DNA from: Clostridia bacterium
Lineage (GTDB): Bacteria; Bacillota_A; Clostridia; Christensenellales; Aristaeellaceae
Direction: 5' to 3'
Assembly: GCA_017530275.1 (NCBI GenBank)
Contig: JAFXMP010000111.1
Coordinates: 1 to 55,177 of the forward strand
DNA length: 55,177 nt
The notes below the pieces were generated by a model. That model was given only the letters and a program-made list of their open reading frames with translations. It was not told the DNA's origin and made no database searches. Position 1 is the stretch's first letter; every line of letters starts with the position of its first letter. Below, one piece after another: positions 41,906 to 50,722 of the stretch. Made by a program: the position numbers and the translations under genes.

Positions 41906-43123
41906 TCAGATGAGCGTCAAAGACGCATCGACAGAGCCGTTTAAATTGAGCGCCGTTTTCCTGCCGTCCAAGGTAAGAGAATAACAGCCCTTGAAGCCGG
42001 AGAAGGAAACAAAACCCTCCTCGTCGGTGGCAAGCGTTTCATGGGTTTCCCAATCGCCGTGAATCAGCTTTTGCAGGGCGAAATAGGAGGGCTTTTCGCT
42101 GTTGTCCGTCCGAACGAAGCCGGAGGGCGCTTTCAGCCAGCAGCCGTCGTTGAAGTCCCAGGTGGTGATGGCCTCCACCAGGGGATGGGCAAAGAGCACG
42201 GAATACATTTCTGTGATTTCCCGGGCTTGCCGCTCCTCTCCTTCCGGGGTGCTCGGCCAGGAATCCACCTGCCAGTCATTCAGGTCTTCGATATAGGCGG
42301 GCATGATGTCGCCGGAGATCAGGGTGTTTTCCGTGAAATGGATGGGCAGACCGAAGCGGGAGAAACGCGAAAGCACGTCGTTCAGCTTGTCCAGGCCCCA
42401 ATAGCCCTGGTGCTGGTGGCTTTGAATGCCGATGGCGCTGATGGGCACGCCCGCTTCCAGCAGCCCTTCCAGCAAAATCTCATACGATACGCTGACGTTG
42501 AAATCGTTGATCAGCAGCACGGCGTCGGGGTTGCTTTCCTTGGCGGCGGCGAATACTTCCTTCACCAGCTTGATGCGGCCTTTTTCCTTGCAGATGCGGG
42601 TGATGGCGTTGTCGTACTTATCGAACACCGGCATGATCACCACTTCGTTGATCACGTCCCAAAGGTCAATCACACCTTTATAAGCCGTTACGTCCCGGCG
42701 GATGCGTTCCAACTGGCGGCGCAATATTTCTTCATTGGAATACTGCATCAGCCAAGGCGCACACACCGTGTGCCAGCAAAGCGGGTGGCCCTTCACCTGC
42801 ACGCCCCTTTCCCGCAGCCAGCGCGCGGCAGCCATGGTGTTTTCATAATCCGGCTTGCCCTCCTCCGGCTCGTACCGGCCCCAATAGAAGGGCAGGGTAC
42901 CGTAGTTGAACAGGGCCAGCCATTTTTCCATGCGCTCACGGATAACGGCTTTCCACTGTTCATTGGGCACTTTCATCAGCGCCACGGCGTCGAACGCGCC
43001 GCAGCCGAAAAGAAATTGATGGGAAACCTGATCGATTTGCACCGGGCGGTTGGCCGCGGGCGTTCCGTCGGGGTTCAATAGCTGCAAACGGGCGTCCGCC
43101 CGGCGGTGTTTCAGCTGATCCAT
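41906..43123 (-). CDS. Endo-1,4-beta-xylanase, GH10
   Basis: A 405-residue GH10 glycosidase that cleaves beta-1,4-xylan or xylo-oligosaccharides. The acid/base is Glu160 in LWDVINEVV and the nucleophile is Glu265 in IHFTENTLIS; KGHPLCWHTV and the ITTWDFNDGCW substrate segment are also present. There is no signal peptide (MDQLKHRRADARLQLL), so it is expected to act in the cytoplasm on imported oligomers, like other intracellular GH10 enzymes. The N- and C-terminal 30-60 residues are extra, beta-rich, carbohydrate-module-like additions. It lies downstream of a GntR-LacI regulator and near an oligosaccharide ABC importer; a palindrome overlaps its promoter. Confidence 0.9.
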   Translation of the reverse strand: MDQLKHRRADARLQLLNPDGTPAANRPVQIDQVSHQFLFGCGAFDAVALMKVPNEQWKAVIRERMEKWLALFNYGTLPFYWGRYEPEEGKPDYENTMAAARWLRERGVQVKGHPLCWHTVCAPWLMQYSNEEILRRQLERIRRDVTAYKGVIDLWDVINEVVIMPVFDKYDNAITRICKEKGRIKLVKEVFAAAKESNPDAVLLINDFNVSVSYEILLEGLLEAGVPISAIGIQSHQHQGYWGLDKLNDVLSRFSRFGLPIHFTENTLISGDIMPAYIEDLNDWQVDSWPSTPEGEERQAREITEMYSVLFAHPLVEAITTWDFNDGCWLKAPSGFVRTDNSEKPSYFALQKLIHGDWETHETLATDEEGFVSFSGFKGCYSLTLDGRKTALNLNGSVDASLTLI

Positions 43124-43176
43124 GGATGTTCCTCCTTGTATCGGTAAAATACTCTCGTGACAGAACGATCATAATC

Positions 43177-43194
43177 CTTAAAGCTGCCTTTAAG
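43177..43194. promoter_or_regulatory. Palindrome upstream of the xylanase gene
   Basis: CTTAAAG-CTGC-CTTTAAG, 54 bp before the xylanase ATG. On the minus strand it lies between a TTGACT (43198-43193) and TATGAT/ATTATG -10 candidates near 43168-43175, so a bound regulator would block transcription. The spacer is 17 or 19 bp depending on the -10 chosen. Confidence 0.45.
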
Positions 43195-43240
43195 TCAAGG
43201 GTCCCGAGAGGAAAATTTACCATGAGAACTGCTTCCGGTT

Positions 43241-44311
43241 TCATATTTTTCTGGTGGAAGCGCGAAGCACCAATTCCACGCCGGTCTGGATTTGGGTGCA
43301 TTCCACAGGGTCGTTTTCCCGGTCCAGGGCCCACAGGATCAATTCCGCGGCCCGCTGTCCGATCAATTCAAAGTTTTGCCGCACGGTGCTAAGCGGCACG
43401 GGACAGCCCGCCCGATAGATATTATCGTCAAATCCGATGATGGAAACGTCCTCCGGTACGCGGATGCCCATATGCATCAGCGCCGCCACGGCCCGTTCTG
43501 CGATCCGGTCGCTGACGCAGAAAACGGCGGTGATTTCCCCCGCGCGGATGGACTGAGCCAACGCCTCAAAATCCGGCTTTTCCATCAGATGCCGGGGGCC
43601 GGGGCGGATGCCCGCCGCGCGCAGGGCGAAGCAAAAACCAGCATACCGTTCCTGTTCGGAGCTTAAGAAAAACAAATTTCCCTGAAAACAGATTTTTTTA
43701 TGCCCCAATTCCAGCAGGGCGTTGGCAGCGATGATACCGCCGTCAAAATTATTGGAACCCACATAAAGAGAGGGAAGATAGGCGTCCCGCCGGTCCAGGA
43801 GCACATAGGGCTTCCCCGCCTCCCGGATCAGCTGAAATTCTTCCCGGTTCTGGGCGGGGTCGTAGGGATAGATCAGAAAGCCGTCCGTGCCCTGGTTCAG
43901 CATCCGCCGGATGCTGTCGGCGGAAACCTTGGGGTTGCGGCTGTTCCAGTCGATCAGCATGGTGCTGCCGTGGTGGGTCAGGGTTTGCTGTGCGCCTGCC
44001 ATGATACGCACCAGGGAACCGACCGAATAGCTTTCCTGGGTCAGCAGCATGGCGATATGCCGGTGCATTGTCCGGGTTTCCGGTTCCGGTGCGCTTTCTG
44101 GTGCGACAAACGTACCGGCGCCCCGCCGCCTGACCACCTGCCCGCAGGCGACCAGATCGGCCAGGGCCCGGCGGACGGTGATGGCGCTCACGCCGTATTC
44201 TGCCGCCATCTCCAGCTCGGTTTTCAGCCGACTGCCCGGCGGCAGCTCTCCGTTTTCGATCCGCCGCCTGATCTGATCGCGGATGGTTTCGTATTTCATC
44301 AGTTCCGTCAT
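43241..44311 (-). CDS. GntR-LacI hybrid transcriptional regulator (AraR-like)
   Basis: A 356-residue regulator with an N-terminal GntR winged helix (about residues 5-70: YETIRDQIRRRIENGELPPG, AAEYGVSAITVRRALADL) and a LacI/PBP-type sugar-binding domain (IAMLLTQESYSVGSLVRIMAG to the end; RVPEDVSIIGFDDN is typical of LacI proteins). This is the architecture of AraR, a repressor released by a sugar. Target genes are probably the xylanase downstream and the ABC importer 305 bp upstream. Candidate operators, the 12-bp palindromes TACGTATACGTA and TACACATGTGTA, flank the importer promoter. Confidence 0.88.
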   Translation of the reverse strand: MTELMKYETIRDQIRRRIENGELPPGSRLKTELEMAAEYGVSAITVRRALADLVACGQVVRRRGAGTFVAPESAPEPETRTMHRHIAMLLTQESYSVGSLVRIMAGAQQTLTHHGSTMLIDWNSRNPKVSADSIRRMLNQGTDGFLIYPYDPAQNREEFQLIREAGKPYVLLDRRDAYLPSLYVGSNNFDGGIIAANALLELGHKKICFQGNLFFLSSEQERYAGFCFALRAAGIRPGPRHLMEKPDFEALAQSIRAGEITAVFCVSDRIAERAVAALMHMGIRVPEDVSIIGFDDNIYRAGCPVPLSTVRQNFELIGQRAAELILWALDRENDPVECTQIQTGVELVLRASTRKI

Positions 44312-44404
44312 GCTTTTCTTCCTTTACTTCCGTGTATTCCGCAGGGAGTTCCCGTTTCAGTATACATCAATTCTTTTCTTTTTTCAACACGTTTTCAAAA
44401 AAAA

Positions 44405-44566
44405 TACGTATACGTAAATGAAAAATAAGTTTGTATTACGCATATTAAATTTACGAAAAAAGTGAAAAATCGGAAAAATAACGGTTGACAAGTACAGGAG
44501 AAAGGTATATGATATGTGTGTAATCCATGCGTAAGGAAAAAGAGTTTTTCAAAATACACATGTGTA
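44405..44566. promoter_or_regulatory. Paired palindromic operators around the ABC importer promoter
   Basis: Perfect 12-bp palindromes TACGTATACGTA (44405-44416) and TACACATGTGTA (44555-44566) share TACNNATNNGTA and lie 150 bp apart centre to centre, one upstream and one downstream of the promoter. Inside them TTACGCAT (44436-44443) and ATGCGTAA (44527-44534) are inverted to each other. The layout suits DNA looping by an AraR-like repressor; binding is inferred. Confidence 0.5.
44485..44513 (+). promoter_or_regulatory. Sigma-A promoter for the oligosaccharide ABC operon
   Basis: Perfect TTGACA (44485-44490), a 17-bp spacer and TATGAT (44508-44513), about 100 bp before the binding-protein ATG. 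The 305-bp spacer 44312-44616 holds this promoter and the operators; I see no gene. Confidence 0.8.
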
Positions 44567-44616
44567 ATAGAGTTTTATCGCCTTCAGGCGATCAAAATAA
44601 TAAAGGAGGGAATCCC

Positions 44617-46188
44617 ATGAAAACCCTGACCCGTCTTCTGGCCCTGGTGATGGTCTGCGCCCTGTGTATGACAGGCGTCGCTTTGGCCGACACTTCTATC
44701 CTGACCGAATCCGGCTTCCCCATCGTGAAGGAGCCCCTGACCCTGACCTTCTATGGCAATATGTCCGCCATCCAGCCCGAATTCAAGGATATGTATATCC
44801 TGCAGAAGTATGAGGAACTGACCGGCGTTCATATCGAATGGACCAGCATTCCTTCCTCCGCCAGAAATGAAAAAATGACCCTGGCCATCAGCTCCGGCGA
44901 ACTGCCCGACGTGTTCTTCAAGTTCGGCGTATCCGCCGCCAACCTGCAGACCTACGGCGATTCCGGCGATTTCCTGGATCTGGCTCCCCTGCTGGAAGAA
45001 TACGCCCCCAATTTCATGGCCTACGCCGCCAAGAACCCGGACGTGCTGGCTTCCATCACCTCTCCTGACGGCCACATTTACTCTCTGCCCGCCATCGGCG
45101 AAGCCCCCGCTTCCCGTATGGCCAAGAAGCTGTATTACAACCAGAAATGGATGGACAAGCTGGGCCTTGAGCAGCCCTCCACCATGGACGAGCTGTACGC
45201 GGTCCTCAAGGCCATGCGGGAAAATGATCCCAATGGCAACGGTGAAAAGGACGAAGTGCCCATGACCGAATCCGTTTCCACCCTGTATCAGCTGTTCGGC
45301 GGCCTCTACGGCTGCTTCAACCGCGGCAACCAGAGCACGGAATACGACGTGGACCCCGAAACCGGCCTGGTGCGCCACATCAAGACCTCCGATTCCTTCC
45401 GTCAGGCCCTGGAATTCATGCACAAGCTGTATGAGGAAGGCATCATCGATCAGGAATGCATCACCTTCAAGGACGCTACTGCCGTGGGCTATTGCACCCA
45501 GGATAGGCTGGGCGTGTATCTGGCCACCAACCTGGCCCTGATGCCCGCCGACGCCATGGCGATCTGGACCCCCGCTTCCACCTATGTGGAAGGCGCCATC
45601 TGGCCCCTCATGCGTTCCCATCTGCGCAGCGTCGGCGCGTTCGTGATCACCGCGGACTGCAAATATCCCGAAGTGGCCCTGCGCTGGGTGGACTACTTCT
45701 ACAGCGACGAGGGCGTGGCCTTCTATCATTACGGCATCGAGGGCGACACCTATGTGAAGAACGAGGACGGCTCCCTGTCCTATGTGGACGCCATCATGTC
45801 CCAGGTGGCGGGCGACAAGAGCTATGACGAAGTGGTGTCCCAGTACACCCCCTACTGCGGCGGCAACAACCCCACCATCATGTCCTCCCCCGGCTATGCC
45901 GGCATGGAAATGACCCCCATTCCCGTGGCCTCCGCCGCGACCCTGGTGAACTATATCCCCGACACCATCTGGCCGATCCTGACCTACACCACCGAAGAAA
46001 ATGAGATCGTTTCCACCGTTGGCACCGAAATCGACAGCTACGTGAAGCAGACCTGCGCCGAATTCCTCACCGGCGAACGCGAACTGAACGACGCGGAATG
46101 GAACGCTTACGTGCAGCGCACCAAGGATATGGGCGTTGACAAGATGCTGAATGTGATTTCCACCGCCGTGGAACGCATGGGCCTCTGA
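44617..46188 (+). CDS. ABC oligosaccharide-binding protein (family 1, LipO/YtcQ-like)
   Basis: A 523-residue binding protein with a signal peptide (MKTLTRLLALVMVCALCMTGVALADT); none of its early cysteines sits in a good lipobox. Family-1 features are LPDVFFKFGVS, WMDKLGLEQPSTMDELYAVLKAM and NDPNGNGEKDEVPMTES (the DxNxNG-like calcium motif common in this group). It delivers an oligosaccharide, perhaps xylo- or arabino-oligomers given the regulator and xylanase next door, to the two permeases downstream. AAAGGAGGG precedes the ATG at 44617. A hairpin after the gene may raise its level relative to the permeases. Confidence 0.9.
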   Translation: MKTLTRLLALVMVCALCMTGVALADTSILTESGFPIVKEPLTLTFYGNMSAIQPEFKDMYILQKYEELTGVHIEWTSIPSSARNEKMTLAISSGELPDVFFKFGVSAANLQTYGDSGDFLDLAPLLEEYAPNFMAYAAKNPDVLASITSPDGHIYSLPAIGEAPASRMAKKLYYNQKWMDKLGLEQPSTMDELYAVLKAMRENDPNGNGEKDEVPMTESVSTLYQLFGGLYGCFNRGNQSTEYDVDPETGLVRHIKTSDSFRQALEFMHKLYEEGIIDQECITFKDATAVGYCTQDRLGVYLATNLALMPADAMAIWTPASTYVEGAIWPLMRSHLRSVGAFVITADCKYPEVALRWVDYFYSDEGVAFYHYGIEGDTYVKNEDGSLSYVDAIMSQVAGDKSYDEVVSQYTPYCGGNNPTIMSSPGYAGMEMTPIPVASAATLVNYIPDTIWPILTYTTEENEIVSTVGTEIDSYVKQTCAEFLTGERELNDAEWNAYVQRTKDMGVDKMLNVISTAVERMGL

Positions 46189-46202
46189 TTTAACGAATGA
46201 AG

Positions 46203-46239
46203 GGGACGCGCTTCGGCCCAGCCGCGGCGCGTCCCTTTT
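46203..46239 (+). terminator. Partial terminator between binding protein and permease
   Basis: GGGACGCGC and GCGCGTCCC form a 9-bp stem with a 15-nt loop, followed by TTTTC. It lies inside the operon, so it probably lets some read-through and favours binding-protein mRNA. Confidence 0.65.
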
Positions 46240-46277
46240 CCTCCCCGCTCCTTCCTGCTGAAAGAAGGGAAAACCGA

Positions 46278-47198
46278 ATGCAGAAAATCCGCCGTCCCTC
46301 CATGAAGCGCTCCCTCAGGAAATACTGGGATCTGTATCTGCTCCTGATCCCTGTGGTGGCGTACTTTGTGCTGTTCAAATTCCTGCCCATGTACGGCCTC
46401 CAAATCGCCTTCCGAGATTATAAGCCGCGGCGCGGCTTCTGGGGAAGCGATTGGGTGGGACTCAAGCACTTTATCCGCTTCTTTTCCACCTATACTTGCT
46501 GGCAGATCATTTCCAACACGCTGGTGCTGTCCCTGCTGACCCTGCTGTTTACCTTCCCGCTGCCCATTTTGCTGGCCCTGATCCTGAACGAGATGCGGGA
46601 CGGTTTCTATAAGAAAACGATGCAGACCATCACCTATGCCCCCCATTTCCTGTCCACGGTGGTGGTGGTTGGCATGATCACGGCGTTCTGTTCGCCCTCA
46701 ACAGGCATCGTGAACACCCTCATTAAAGCCTGCGGAGGCGTGCCCATTTATTTCATGGCCAAAGCGGAATGGTTCCGCCCGCTTTACGTCATTTCCGAAG
46801 TCTGGACCAATACCGGCTGGGATTCCATCATTTTCCTTTCCGCTCTGAGCAGCGTGGATATGCAGATGTACGAAGCCGCCCGGATCGACGGAGCCAGCCG
46901 GATCAAAATGCTGCGCTATATTACCCTGCCCTCCATCATGCCCACCATCGCCATCATGCTGATCCTGCACTGCGGGCGAGTGATGAGCATCGGGTTTGAA
47001 AAGGTGTTCCTCTTGCAGACTGACCTCAATATCGGCGTTTCCGAGGTGATTTCCACCTTCGTTTATCAGCAGGGCATCCGCAGCGCCCAGACCAGCTATG
47101 CCACCGCTGTGGGCCTGATGAATTCCGTGGTCAATTTCATTTTGGTGATCGCGGTGAACACCATTTCCAAGCGCGTTTCGGAGGTGAGCTTATGGTAA
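46278..47198 (+). CDS. ABC sugar transporter permease (LplB-like)
   Basis: A 306-residue permease with six membrane segments; LLLIPVVAYFVLFKFLPMYGLQIAFRDYKP is the typical N-terminus of LplB/YtcP-type importers, and the coupling loop is EAARIDGASRIKMLRYITLPSI. ATG 46278 follows GAAGGGA. It is the second gene of the binding protein-permease-permease operon and overlaps the next permease by 7 bp. No ATPase gene is in the operon; a shared MsmK/UgpC-like ATPase elsewhere is usual for this class. Confidence 0.92.
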   Translation: MQKIRRPSMKRSLRKYWDLYLLLIPVVAYFVLFKFLPMYGLQIAFRDYKPRRGFWGSDWVGLKHFIRFFSTYTCWQIISNTLVLSLLTLLFTFPLPILLALILNEMRDGFYKKTMQTITYAPHFLSTVVVVGMITAFCSPSTGIVNTLIKACGGVPIYFMAKAEWFRPLYVISEVWTNTGWDSIIFLSALSSVDMQMYEAARIDGASRIKMLRYITLPSIMPTIAIMLILHCGRVMSIGFEKVFLLQTDLNIGVSEVISTFVYQQGIRSAQTSYATAVGLMNSVVNFILVIAVNTISKRVSEVSLW

Positions 47199-48106
47199 AG
47201 GAAAAGCGAAACGCCCACCGCATCCGGCTCTCCACGGAGGACCGCGTGTTCGGTATCGTCACCTATTTTTTGGCCACTCTCTTTATGCTGGTGTGCGCGT
47301 ACCCGCTCATTTACGTGCTGTCCGCCTCCATTTCCAATCCAGCGCTGATCGTATCGGGCAAAATCGTGCTGCTGCCCAAAGAAATTCAGTTCCGGGCCTA
47401 TGAGGCGGTGTTCAAAAGCGAGGATGTGCTGCTGGGCTATAAAAACGCGGTGTTTTACGCCTTCGCGGGCACGGCCATCAACATCGCGCTCACCACGGCG
47501 GGAGCTTACGTGCTTTCCCGGCCCGACCTGTGGGGCCGCACCGCCGTCACTTTCCTGATTTCCTTTACCATGTTCTTTTCCGGCGGCATGATCCCCACCT
47601 ATATCACCATCAAGAACTTAGGCATGATCAACACCGTGTGGGCCATGCTGCTGCCCGGCGCCATTTCCGCCACGAACCTGCTGATTATGCGCAATTTCTT
47701 TACCCATTCCGTGCCCCAGGAGATCATCGAAGCTGCCTATGTGGACGGCTGCTCCAACATCGGTACCCTGTGCCGCATCGTGCTGCCGGTGTCCGGCTCC
47801 ATTATCGCGGTCATGATCATCTTCTATTTCGTGGGGCATTGGAACGCCTATTTCAGCGCTATGATCTACCTGAACGACAAAAAGCTGTATCCCCTCCAGG
47901 TGTTCCTGCGGGAAATTCTGATCCAGAATCAGCTGGGCGATATGTCCGGCGGCGCGGATACGGTGAATCAGGCGGAAATGACGCTGCTGTACGAAGCGCT
48001 GAAATTCGCCGTGATCACCGTCGCCACCCTGCCCATTATGTGCGTGTACCCCTTTCTGCAGCGCTACTTTGTCAAGGGCGTCATGATCGGTTCCATCAAA
48101 GGATAA
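47192..48106 (+). CDS. ABC sugar transporter permease (LplC/YtcP-like)
   Basis: A 304-residue permease, six membrane segments. It begins with the basic, Arg-rich N-terminus of this family; AMLLPGAISATNLLIMRNFF, the EAAYVDGCSNIGTLCRIVLP coupling loop and the C-terminal PFLQRYFVKGVMIGSIKG tail are diagnostic of the second permease in LplBC systems. It overlaps the upstream permease by 7 bp and is followed by a hairpin repeat. It forms the channel with the product of 46278-47198. Confidence 0.93.
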   Translation: MVKEKRNAHRIRLSTEDRVFGIVTYFLATLFMLVCAYPLIYVLSASISNPALIVSGKIVLLPKEIQFRAYEAVFKSEDVLLGYKNAVFYAFAGTAINIALTTAGAYVLSRPDLWGRTAVTFLISFTMFFSGGMIPTYITIKNLGMINTVWAMLLPGAISATNLLIMRNFFTHSVPQEIIEAAYVDGCSNIGTLCRIVLPVSGSIIAVMIIFYFVGHWNAYFSAMIYLNDKKLYPLQVFLREILIQNQLGDMSGGADTVNQAEMTLLYEALKFAVITVATLPIMCVYPFLQRYFVKGVMIGSIKG

Positions 48107-48170
48107 AAGCAAGTGATAGGCTGCTTATAAGCGAGAGTTTTTGCAGAACGGCATAAATCCAGCCTCCCTA

Positions 48171-48236
48171 TGGCTTTCTTGGAAGGGGGACTGGGGGAAA
48201 CCATTCTTTGGCCTCCAAAGAATGGTTTCCCCCAGA
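48171..48236 (+). repeat. Dispersed hairpin repeat, copy 3
   Basis: Left flank ATGGCTTTCTTGGAAGGGGG, then a perfect 21-bp stem with a CCT loop at 48192-48236. It lies between the LplC-type permease and the MBL gene, 65 bp past the former and 40 bp before the latter. Confidence 0.85.
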
Positions 48237-48275
48237 AAATTTCTCCGGTTTATCCGGGTTAGGAGATGCTGCCCC

Positions 48276-49148
48276 ATGGCGGTATTGTATCAGTTAAAAC
48301 TGGATCAGTCCATTGTGGACTGCGGCATGAGCTACGTGTTTCAATTGGATTCCGGCCATTTTTTCCTGATGGACGGCGGGTATTTTACCCCCGGCGAGGC
48401 GGAAAACCTGTACCGGTTCCTGTGTGAGCGGGCGGAAGGAAAGCCCGTGATCGACGCCTGGTTTTTCTCCCACGCCCACCAGGATCACATCGGGGCGTTT
48501 CTGGATATGATGGAAGCCCACCGGAACGATCTGGTGATCGGCAAGCTGATCTATAATATCCAGCCCCTTGCTCTGCCGGAAACCAGTGAAGGCTGGCGGG
48601 AAACCAAAAACGATCTGGCGACGGTGAAACGGTTCTATGAGGTGATGGATCAGTACTGCGCCGATGTGCCGAAGGTCACGCCTCATACCGGCGACTGCTG
48701 GCAGTTCGATGAAATCAGCGTTCAGGTACTGTATACCCATGAGGACCTGGACGTGCCCAGCACCTTCAACGATCATTCCACTGTATTGCGGGTGGAGACG
48801 GCGGGCTGGTCCCTGCTATTCCTGGGCGATTTGTTCAAGGAGGGCAGCCGCATCCTGCTGGCCCATTGCCCGGAAAAGCTGAAATGCGATATCGTGCAGG
48901 TGGCGCATCACGGCTTTGCCGGGGCCACGCCGGAATTGTACCGGGTTACGGAAGCCCATTACGCCCTCTGGCCGTCCACGGAAAAGAACATCGCGGAAAA
49001 TATCACACGGGAGGCCAACGACTATTTGCTGCATCATTCCGGCGTCCGGCGGCACCTGATCGGCGGGAACGATACCCTCCGGCTGGATTTTCCGCCCCGC
49101 AATGAGCAGGGAGATAACCTGCGAATCGCCGTTATTTCTCAATCATGA
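48276..49148 (+). CDS. MBL fold metallo-hydrolase (ComEC-C-terminal-like)
   Basis: A 290-residue soluble protein of the metallo-beta-lactamase superfamily. The metal motif is FSHAHQDHIGA (HAHQDH at 66-71), with later ligands in TFNDHSTV, LLFLGDLFKEG and VQVAHHGFAGA. It resembles the hydrolase domain attached to ComEC/Rec2 channels but stands alone and lacks a signal peptide. The substrate is unknown. ATG 48276 follows AGGAG at about 10 bp; the open frame extends back through hairpin repeat copy 3 but that extension is rejected. It is convergent with the MATE gene. Confidence 0.85.
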   Translation: MAVLYQLKLDQSIVDCGMSYVFQLDSGHFFLMDGGYFTPGEAENLYRFLCERAEGKPVIDAWFFSHAHQDHIGAFLDMMEAHRNDLVIGKLIYNIQPLALPETSEGWRETKNDLATVKRFYEVMDQYCADVPKVTPHTGDCWQFDEISVQVLYTHEDLDVPSTFNDHSTVLRVETAGWSLLFLGDLFKEGSRILLAHCPEKLKCDIVQVAHHGFAGATPELYRVTEAHYALWPSTEKNIAENITREANDYLLHHSGVRRHLIGGNDTLRLDFPPRNEQGDNLRIAVISQS

Positions 49149-49161
49149 TTTTTTCCAAAAC

Positions 49162-49215
49162 AAAGGCTTTCCCCCTTCACTGCGCAAGATAAGCCGAAGA
49201 GGAAAAGCCTTTTTG
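49162..49215. terminator. Bidirectional terminator
   Basis: AAAGGCTTTCC pairs with GGAAAAGCCTTT across a long loop; TTTTTG follows on the plus strand, and A-rich sequence precedes it. It sits between the convergent MBL and MATE genes. Confidence 0.6.
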
Positions 49216-49226
49216 ATTTTTCGTCT

Positions 49227-50555
49227 TTACCGAATATACCGGGCAATCGGAAGGATCAGCAAAGCGCTGAGCGCGTCCGCAGCGCATTGGGAAGCTAAGA
49301 TGCCTTTATATCCGAATAACGCGGAGGCGGTCAGCAGCACCGCCGCGAATACAAAGCCCTGACGGCTCAAAGACAGGATTAGCGCCGGAACCGCTTTGCC
49401 GGAAGCCTGGCACAGGCAGGTGGTCAGCATTACGCACCCGGCGAACACGCTGCCCGATACCTGCCAGCGCAGCATAGGAACGCCGGTTTCCACCAGGGCC
49501 GCGTCCGGCGTGATCAGGCAAAGCAGCGGTCCGGCGGCGAAACAAACGATCAGCGTCATGCACAGGGACAGCGTGCAAAGAAACAGCAGGCAGAACCGGA
49601 GCAGCCGCCGGATTTTCTCTTTTTCTCCCGCGCCAGACAGGAACCCGAACAGGGGCACGCCGCCGAAGGAAAAGCCCACCAAGATCATCTGCACGATCAT
49701 CGTCACCTTGAGCACGATGCCCATGGCGGCGATTTTATCGTCCCCGTGGGGCAGAAGCTTCTGATTCACTAAAATGGTGCACAGGCTGGTGGCGATATTG
49801 GTGATAGCGGCGGTGACGCCGATGGAAAGCACGTCCCGCAGGAACGCCCCATCGATTTTTAACCGAGGCTTCACGGACAGCACGGCGCTGTGCCGGAGTA
49901 CGATGATCAGCAGGAATACGTCGCTGCATACATAGCCGATCACGGTAGCAATGGCCGCGCCTGCCGCGCCCATGCCGGGGATCAGCAGTGGGTCCAGTAC
50001 CACGTTCACCGCCGCGCCGATTACCGTACCCGCCATGGAAAGGCCGGACATCCCCTCGCAGCGGAGCAGGTTCATGTGGATGAAATTCACCACAATGAAA
50101 GGCGCGCCCAGGAGCAGCACCGTGCCGTATTCCTTGGCATAGGGCAGCGTTTCCACGCTGGAGCCCAGGAGGGATAAAAAGGGATCACGAAAAGCCAGCA
50201 GCAGCCCGCCGATCACCGCCCCGGTCAGAAGGGCGATCCAGAAGCAGAAGGCGCTGACCCGGCCCGCGTCCTCATGCCGTTTCTGCCCCAGCAGCCTGGA
50301 AAGTAAAGAACTGCCGCCCTGACCGAAAATGTTGCCAAAGGCCATCAGGATCATGAAAATCGGCGCACACAGGGACACCCCGGCAATCAGCAGGGCGTTG
50401 CCGGTCTGTGCGATAAAATAGGTGTCCGCCAGATTGTACACGATGGTGACGATGGAGCCCAGCACCACCGGAAGGGACAGCCGAAAGTACGTGGGAATCA
50501 GCCGTTCGCTGTTGATCAAGTTTACATTCTGTTTTTCGTTCTTTCCCGGTTCCAT
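49227..50555 (-). CDS. MATE family efflux transporter (second copy)
   Basis: A 442-residue MATE-family exporter with about 12 membrane segments. RLIPTYFRLSLPVVLGSIVTIVYNLADTYF and GNIFGQGGSSLLSRLLGQKR are typical of the DinF/MepA-type branch. ATG 50555 is preceded by a GGGGGGAG stretch; the open frame continues upstream without a ribosome site. It is only distantly similar to the exporter at 1.3-2.7 kb. Substrate unknown; single gene. Confidence 0.9.
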   Translation of the reverse strand: MEPGKNEKQNVNLINSERLIPTYFRLSLPVVLGSIVTIVYNLADTYFIAQTGNALLIAGVSLCAPIFMILMAFGNIFGQGGSSLLSRLLGQKRHEDAGRVSAFCFWIALLTGAVIGGLLLAFRDPFLSLLGSSVETLPYAKEYGTVLLLGAPFIVVNFIHMNLLRCEGMSGLSMAGTVIGAAVNVVLDPLLIPGMGAAGAAIATVIGYVCSDVFLLIIVLRHSAVLSVKPRLKIDGAFLRDVLSIGVTAAITNIATSLCTILVNQKLLPHGDDKIAAMGIVLKVTMIVQMILVGFSFGGVPLFGFLSGAGEKEKIRRLLRFCLLFLCTLSLCMTLIVCFAAGPLLCLITPDAALVETGVPMLRWQVSGSVFAGCVMLTTCLCQASGKAVPALILSLSRQGFVFAAVLLTASALFGYKGILASQCAADALSALLILPIARYIR

Positions 50556-50722
50556 GTTTCTCCCCCCGTTACTGGAGCTGTTTTTTATATTGTAGCAAAC
50601 GGCGGTTTCTTTTGCAAGGCAAACGACAGACCTGATCCGACCATTATTCAATAGCTGAGCCGCCAGCGCAAAATTTGAAAAGCATCAGGCTTATTATTTA
50701 CGTGAGATGAAAACAATCATGT

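Noticed and set aside
48141..48275. Upstream extension of the MBL-fold protein
   Set aside because: It reads through hairpin repeat copy 3 and has no homologous-looking sequence; ATG 48276 fits the domain start.
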